Assembly: GCF_902729445.1 (NCBI RefSeq)
Contig: NZ_CACVCE010000073.1
Coordinates: 62,001 to 126,000, forward strand
DNA length: 64,000 bases
Direction: 5' to 3'
Origin: Magnetospirillum sp902729445
GTDB taxonomy: Bacteria > Pseudomonadota > Alphaproteobacteria > Rhodospirillales > Magnetospirillaceae
The translations under genes were made by a program, and so were the position numbers. Below the pieces are notes generated by a model, which worked only from the letters and a program-made list of their open reading frames with translations, searched no databases and was not told where the DNA came from. Every line of letters starts with the position of its first letter. Position 1 is the first letter of the stretch. Shown one piece after another: positions 60,685-64,000 of this stretch.

Positions 60685-61520
60685 CCCAGGAACCCGTCCA
60701 GCACCGCCAGTTGCTCCGGCGTATTCAGGTACGGCGCATGGCCGCAGCCGGGAATGGTGACCAGGCTGGCCTTGGGCCCGCGCGTGGTCATCGCGTTTGC
60801 CGTCTCGGCCAGCAGCAGGTCGGAAGTCTCGCCCCGCAGCAGCAGGGTCGGGCAGGCGATGGCATCGTAGATCGGCCACATGTCCAGGGGGGTGTATTGT
60901 TCGGCGAACACCCGCATCAGCTGGGGGTCGTAATGGCTGGACAGCTTGCCCGAATCGCGTCGGCGCACCGACGTTTCCGCCATCTTGCGCCATTCGGCGT
61001 CTGAAAGAGCGCCGAACGGGGCGTAGATCAGCCGCAAGAAGCCCTCGAACTCGGCCATGGTGGAAAATTCCGGCACCATGCCGGCATAGGCGCGGATGCG
61101 CTCGATGGCCGCCTCGTTCAGTTGCGGGCCGGCATCGTTGATGACCAGGCGGGTGATGCGGGATTTGCCCGGCTCGGTGCCGGCCAGGCCCATGCCCATC
61201 AGCCCGCCCATCGAGGTGCCGACCCAGGCGCAGGTCTCGACCCCCAGCGCGTCCAGCAGACCCAAGGCGTGCAGGCAATAGGCCGGCAAGGTGTAGTCGG
61301 TATCGGGATTGGCAGACCATGACGACAGGCCGCGGCCGATGGTGTCGGGGCAGATCACCCGGAAACGGTCGGCGAAATGGGCCGCCGCCACGTCGAAGTC
61401 GCGGGCGTTCCGGACCAGTCCGTGCCACATCACCAGGGCCGGCAGGGTGGGGTTGCCCCATTCCAGCACATGGATGTCGTGGCCCATCACGGGAACATAA
61501 AACGAGCGGCATGCTTTCAT
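60666..61520 (-). CDS. Alpha/beta hydrolase
   Basis: A 284-residue alpha/beta hydrolase. The oxyanion region VMWHGLVRNARDFD, the nucleophile elbow WVGTSMGGLMGMGLAG (Ser near residue 105) and the closing His in GCGHAPYL are all present. No signal peptide is seen. The fold suits lipase/esterase, epoxide hydrolase or meta-cleavage product hydrolase; the substrate is not known. ATG 61520 with AAAGG is chosen over a longer reading from 61622. The 3' end overlaps the cyclase stop by 19 bases. Confidence 0.8.
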   Translation of the reverse strand: MKACRSFYVPVMGHDIHVLEWGNPTLPALVMWHGLVRNARDFDVAAAHFADRFRVICPDTIGRGLSSWSANPDTDYTLPAYCLHALGLLDALGVETCAWVGTSMGGLMGMGLAGTEPGKSRITRLVINDAGPQLNEAAIERIRAYAGMVPEFSTMAEFEGFLRLIYAPFGALSDAEWRKMAETSVRRRDSGKLSSHYDPQLMRVFAEQYTPLDMWPIYDAIACPTLLLRGETSDLLLAETANAMTTRGPKASLVTIPGCGHAPYLNTPEQLAVLDGFLGQPPGQ

Positions 61521-61572
61521 GGCTTGGCCTTTGCGGTTCTGGTCGGCCCCGAGTATATCTGGAGGGCGCCGA

Positions 61573-63060
61573 ATGTCTCGCCAAACCGGAAAGATCGCCA
61601 TGCTGAACCTTGCCGACATCAAGCTGCTGCGCCACCACGCCCATGTGAACGGCCAATGGATTCACGCTGATTCCGGGGCCAGCCTGGCGGTGACCAATCC
61701 GGCCGACGGCTCGGTGATCGTGCGGGTGGCCTCGGTCGGTCAGGCCGAGACGCGGCGCGCCATCGAGGCGGCCAACGCGGCCCTTCCGGCGTGGCGAGCC
61801 ATGACCGCCAAGGACCGCGCCGCCATCTTGCGGCGCTGGTTCGAGCTGATCATCGCCAACACCGACGATCTGGCCCGGCTGATGACCGCCGAGCAGGGCA
61901 AGCCGCTGGCCGAGGCCAAGGGCGAGGTGGTCTACGGCGCCGCCTTCGTCGAATGGTACGCCGAAGAGGCCAAGCGGGTGTACGGCGACGTCATCCCGGC
62001 GACCGCGCCCGGCCGGCGCATCGTGGTGACCAAGGAACCGATCGGCGTGGTGGCGGCGATCACGCCATGGAACTTCCCCATCGCCATGATCACCCGCAAA
62101 TGCGCCCCGGCCCTGGCTGCCGGCTGTACAGTGGTGGTCAAGCCGGCCGAGGACACGCCGCTGTCGGCTTTGGCCCTGGCCGAACTGGCGGTGCGGGCGG
62201 GCTTTCCCGCCGGCGTGCTGAACGTTTTGCCCACCGAGGATTACGTCGCGGTCGGCGCCGAGCTGACCGCCAATCCGATCGTGCGCAAGCTGTCCTTCAC
62301 CGGTTCGACCGAGGTCGGCAAGCTGTTGATGAAGCAATGCGCCGACACCATGAAGAAGGTCAGCTTCGAATTGGGCGGCAATGCGCCGTTCATCGTGTTT
62401 GACGATGCTGACTTGGACGCGGCGGTGGCGGGTGCCATGGCCTCGAAATACCGCAATACCGGCCAGACCTGCGTGTGCGCCAACCGAATCCTGGTCCAGG
62501 CCGGAATCTACGATGCCTTCGCCGCCAAGCTGGCCCTGGCGGTGGGCAAAATGGTGGTCGGCGCCGGCCTGGCCGGCGAGACCCATCAGGGGCCGCTGAT
62601 CAACCAGGCGGCGGTGGAAAAGGTCGAACGCCACATCGCCGACGCCATCGCCAAGGGGGCCAAGGTGATGTTGGGCGGCGGACGCCATCCCTTGGGCGGC
62701 ACCTTCTTCCAGCCGACCATCCTGACCGACATCACGCCTTCCATGCTGGTGGCCAAGGAAGAGACCTTCGGGCCGGTGGCGCCGCTGTTTCGCTTCGAAA
62801 CCGAGGCCCAGGCGATCCAGATGGCCAACGACACCGAATTCGGCCTGGCCGCTTATTTCTATTCACGCGATATCGGTCGCTGCTGGCGGGTGGCGGACGC
62901 GCTGGAATACGGCATCGTCGGCATCAACGAAGGCATCATCTCGACCGAGGTCGCCCCCTTCGGCGGGGTCAAGGAATCCGGCATCGGCCGCGAAGGGTCG
63001 AAATACGGGATCGAGGAGTTCCTTGAGGTCAAATATCTGTGCATGGGCGGGCTGGCCTGA
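61573..63060 (+). CDS. gabD: NAD(P)-dependent succinate-semialdehyde dehydrogenase
   Basis: A 495-residue aldehyde dehydrogenase of the GabD type. The Rossmann motif FTGSTEVGKLL is followed by the catalytic Glu in FELGGNAPF and catalytic Cys in GQTCVCANR. The NAD region TPWNFPIAMITRK is typical. GabD oxidises succinate semialdehyde to succinate, feeding the citric acid cycle, and may link to polyamine/GABA breakdown. ATG 61573 has GGAGGG upstream. The ATG at 61600 begins MLNLADIKLLRHH, closest to E. coli GabD, and is an equally good candidate. A short convergent gene follows. Confidence 0.9.
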   Translation: MSRQTGKIAMLNLADIKLLRHHAHVNGQWIHADSGASLAVTNPADGSVIVRVASVGQAETRRAIEAANAALPAWRAMTAKDRAAILRRWFELIIANTDDLARLMTAEQGKPLAEAKGEVVYGAAFVEWYAEEAKRVYGDVIPATAPGRRIVVTKEPIGVVAAITPWNFPIAMITRKCAPALAAGCTVVVKPAEDTPLSALALAELAVRAGFPAGVLNVLPTEDYVAVGAELTANPIVRKLSFTGSTEVGKLLMKQCADTMKKVSFELGGNAPFIVFDDADLDAAVAGAMASKYRNTGQTCVCANRILVQAGIYDAFAAKLALAVGKMVVGAGLAGETHQGPLINQAAVEKVERHIADAIAKGAKVMLGGGRHPLGGTFFQPTILTDITPSMLVAKEETFGPVAPLFRFETEAQAIQMANDTEFGLAAYFYSRDIGRCWRVADALEYGIVGINEGIISTEVAPFGGVKESGIGREGSKYGIEEFLEVKYLCMGGLA

Positions 63061-63084
63061 CCTGACGGGGCCAGCCGCTTCCCC

Positions 63085-63315
63085 TTAGGCCTTCTTCTTG
63101 GCCGGCGCCTTGGGCTTGGCCGCTGCCTTCGCCTTGGCCGGGGCTTTGGCTTTCGGTGCGGCCTTGGCCTTTGGTGCGGCCTTGGCCGCCCTGGCCGCGG
63201 CCACCATCTCTTCGGCACGCAACCAATGCTCGTGGTCCCGGCCCTCGGGGCGGCCTTCGTCCTCCCAGATCTGATGGGCTAATTGGCGGATCTTGTTCTG
63301 GTGGTCGGTGCTCAT
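63085..63315 (-). CDS. DUF2934 protein with Lys/Ala-rich tail
   Basis: A 76-residue protein. The N-terminal 35 residues match the DUF2934 pattern (IRQLAHQIWEDEGRPEGRDHEHWLRAEE). The remainder is a repeated Ala/Lys/Pro tail (units like KAKAAPKAKAPAK) that resembles the C-terminal tails of histone H1-like proteins. It is strongly basic and could bind DNA. The repeat is also visible in the DNA as short, imperfect direct repeats. Confidence 0.75.
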   Translation of the reverse strand: MSTDHQNKIRQLAHQIWEDEGRPEGRDHEHWLRAEEMVAAARAAKAAPKAKAAPKAKAPAKAKAAAKPKAPAKKKA

Positions 63316-63564
63316 CGCTTCGCCTCGGGCTGAAATCAAGTTGGCAAATAATATCGTCCAGGGACTTCAGAATTCTACCCTGAATTTAGGCGTCTGGGAT
63401 AAGGGTTGGTGCACACTATGCAGCCCCGGCTCATCCATGTAAGCTCTGTCGTTACATCTAATTTTGGTAGAAAAAATTGCCGTACTGTGCGTTACTTCCA
63501 ATACGATCGGCGAGGGGTGAAGCGGTGAAATAGGCCAAAAGAATGAGGTCGATAGGAGGCTAGA
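63316..63564. other. AT-rich intergenic region before the chemoreceptor-like gene
   Basis: No gene is visible. The region is clearly more AT-rich than its flanks and should contain divergent promoters for the DUF2934 and chemoreceptor-like genes. A short inverted repeat TTCAG-N9-CTGAA occurs near 63370-63390 but could be chance. Confidence 0.4.
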
Positions 63565-64000
63565 ATGGGACGTGCCGGCAATATTTCGGTCAAGGCCAGA
63601 ATCTGGGGTGGTTTCGCCATTGTTCTGGCGGCATTGGTGGTGGTTGCCCTGCTCGGCGTCTTCTCGCTGAGCCGTTCCACGAACAGCTTTGCCCGGTTCG
63701 AGACGATCAGTTCGAACGTTGCGCGGATGATGACCATCGAGCGCAACTTCGTCGGCATGCGCCGCAATGTGACCGCCTACGTCTATACCGGCGACCCCAA
63801 GGCCCAGGAGCGCGCCAAGGAGCTGATCGGTCTGATCAATTCCCAAATTGCCGATCTAACGGCCCGAATCGTTATCCCCGAGGTCAAGGCCAAGGTTGAA
63901 AAGGTCGCCACAGGCTTCGATGGTTACTCGAAAAATTTCGAGGCATTGCAGGTTTTGCGCCTAACGCGCGACCAGATGGTCAACGAACAGATGAACCCGT
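63565..64000 (+). CDS. Methyl-accepting chemotaxis-like protein, N-terminal part (cut by window edge)
   Basis: The reading frame starts at ATG 63565 (GGAGG upstream) and is open to the right edge, 145 codons. A basic start (MGRAGNISVKARIWGGF) is followed by one transmembrane helix (about residues 14-35), then helical periplasmic sequence (SRSTNSFARFETISSNVARMMTIERNFVGM), the pattern of a four-helix-bundle ligand domain of chemoreceptors. HAMP and signalling domains would lie outside the window, so a histidine kinase or cyclase with the same front end is possible. Confidence 0.7.
   Translation, partial: MGRAGNISVKARIWGGFAIVLAALVVVALLGVFSLSRSTNSFARFETISSNVARMMTIERNFVGMRRNVTAYVYTGDPKAQERAKELIGLINSQIADLTARIVIPEVKAKVEKVATGFDGYSKNFEALQVLRLTRDQMVNEQMNP

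Noticed and set aside
58876..62688. A 1270-codon open frame on the minus strand
   Set aside because: It runs antisense through the cyclase gene and the aldehyde dehydrogenase gene in high-GC DNA and has no family pattern except where it shares the real hydrolase region in another frame. It is a shadow of real genes.
1..64000. Mobile elements, CRISPR arrays, rRNA, tRNA and magnetosome (mam/mms) genes
   Set aside because: I looked for transposase motifs, regularly spaced repeats, tRNA-like folds and magnetosome proteins by pattern and saw none. A lower-GC block at 39.4-40.5 kb has no integrase or repeats at its ends that I can see.

Overview
The window is GC-rich, gene-dense chromosomal DNA from an alphaproteobacterium. 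Gene content points to the Rhodospirillales, most likely a Magnetospirillum-type organism: DUF1465 and DUF2336 proteins, many sensor kinases, a bacteriohemerythrin fusion, a PEP-CTERM protein and anaerobic aromatic metabolism genes. The genus is inference. I found no rRNA, tRNA, CRISPR array, insertion sequence or magnetosome gene. The last gene is cut by the right edge.

Left part (1-30 kb). It opens with a periplasmic binding protein and a benzoate-CoA-ligase-type enzyme, the end of what is probably an aromatic acid uptake and activation locus, followed by a complete four-gene polyamine ABC transporter. A sensing and regulation stretch follows: a Cache histidine kinase, an MFS exporter, an RpoH-type sigma factor, an OxyR-like regulator lacking the peroxidatic cysteine, a tandem HD/HD-GYP protein, a diguanylate cyclase with a c-type heme motif coupled to the ribosome-rescue factor ArfB, a CHASE histidine kinase, a His-tailed microprotein, and a degenerate kinase fused to a DnaQ-type exonuclease next to a CheY-like regulator. 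The conserved YfgM-BamB-Der block lies at 24.9-28.3 kb.

Middle (28-46 kb). A NarL-type regulator is paired with a HisKA_2 protein whose ATPase region looks degenerate. Then come a prolyl-tRNA editing protein, a fused 5-oxoprolinase/hydantoinase, an unrecognised 388-residue protein, a DUF2336 protein, a class I glutamine amidotransferase, a Coq4-like protein, a FecR-domain protein, a two-gene block of lower GC (peptidoglycan-binding protein plus a membrane-anchored partner), citramalate synthase, a TrmJ-type methyltransferase, a radical SAM/SPASM protein and a PEP-CTERM protein.

Right part (46-64 kb). A five-gene operon matches phenylglyoxylate dehydrogenase (padEFGHI): 2-oxoacid:acceptor oxidoreductase subunits plus a dedicated FAD/NAD subunit. 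With the ligase at the left edge it points to anaerobic degradation of aromatic acids through benzoyl-CoA. Next come a hypothetical protein and an 871-residue fusion of metallo-beta-lactamase fold, two cyclic-nucleotide-binding-like modules and a complete bacteriohemerythrin domain; a zeta-like toxin with a small partner; an operon of SET protein, ornithine/lysine-type decarboxylase and flavoprotein; a class III nucleotide cyclase; an alpha/beta hydrolase; succinate-semialdehyde dehydrogenase; a DUF2934 protein with a Lys/Ala tail; and the start of a chemoreceptor-like protein.

The most novel-looking items are the MBL-cNMP-hemerythrin fusion, the pseudokinase-exonuclease fusion, the SET-decarboxylase operon, the heme-type diguanylate cyclase, the His-tailed microprotein and the low-GC two-gene block.
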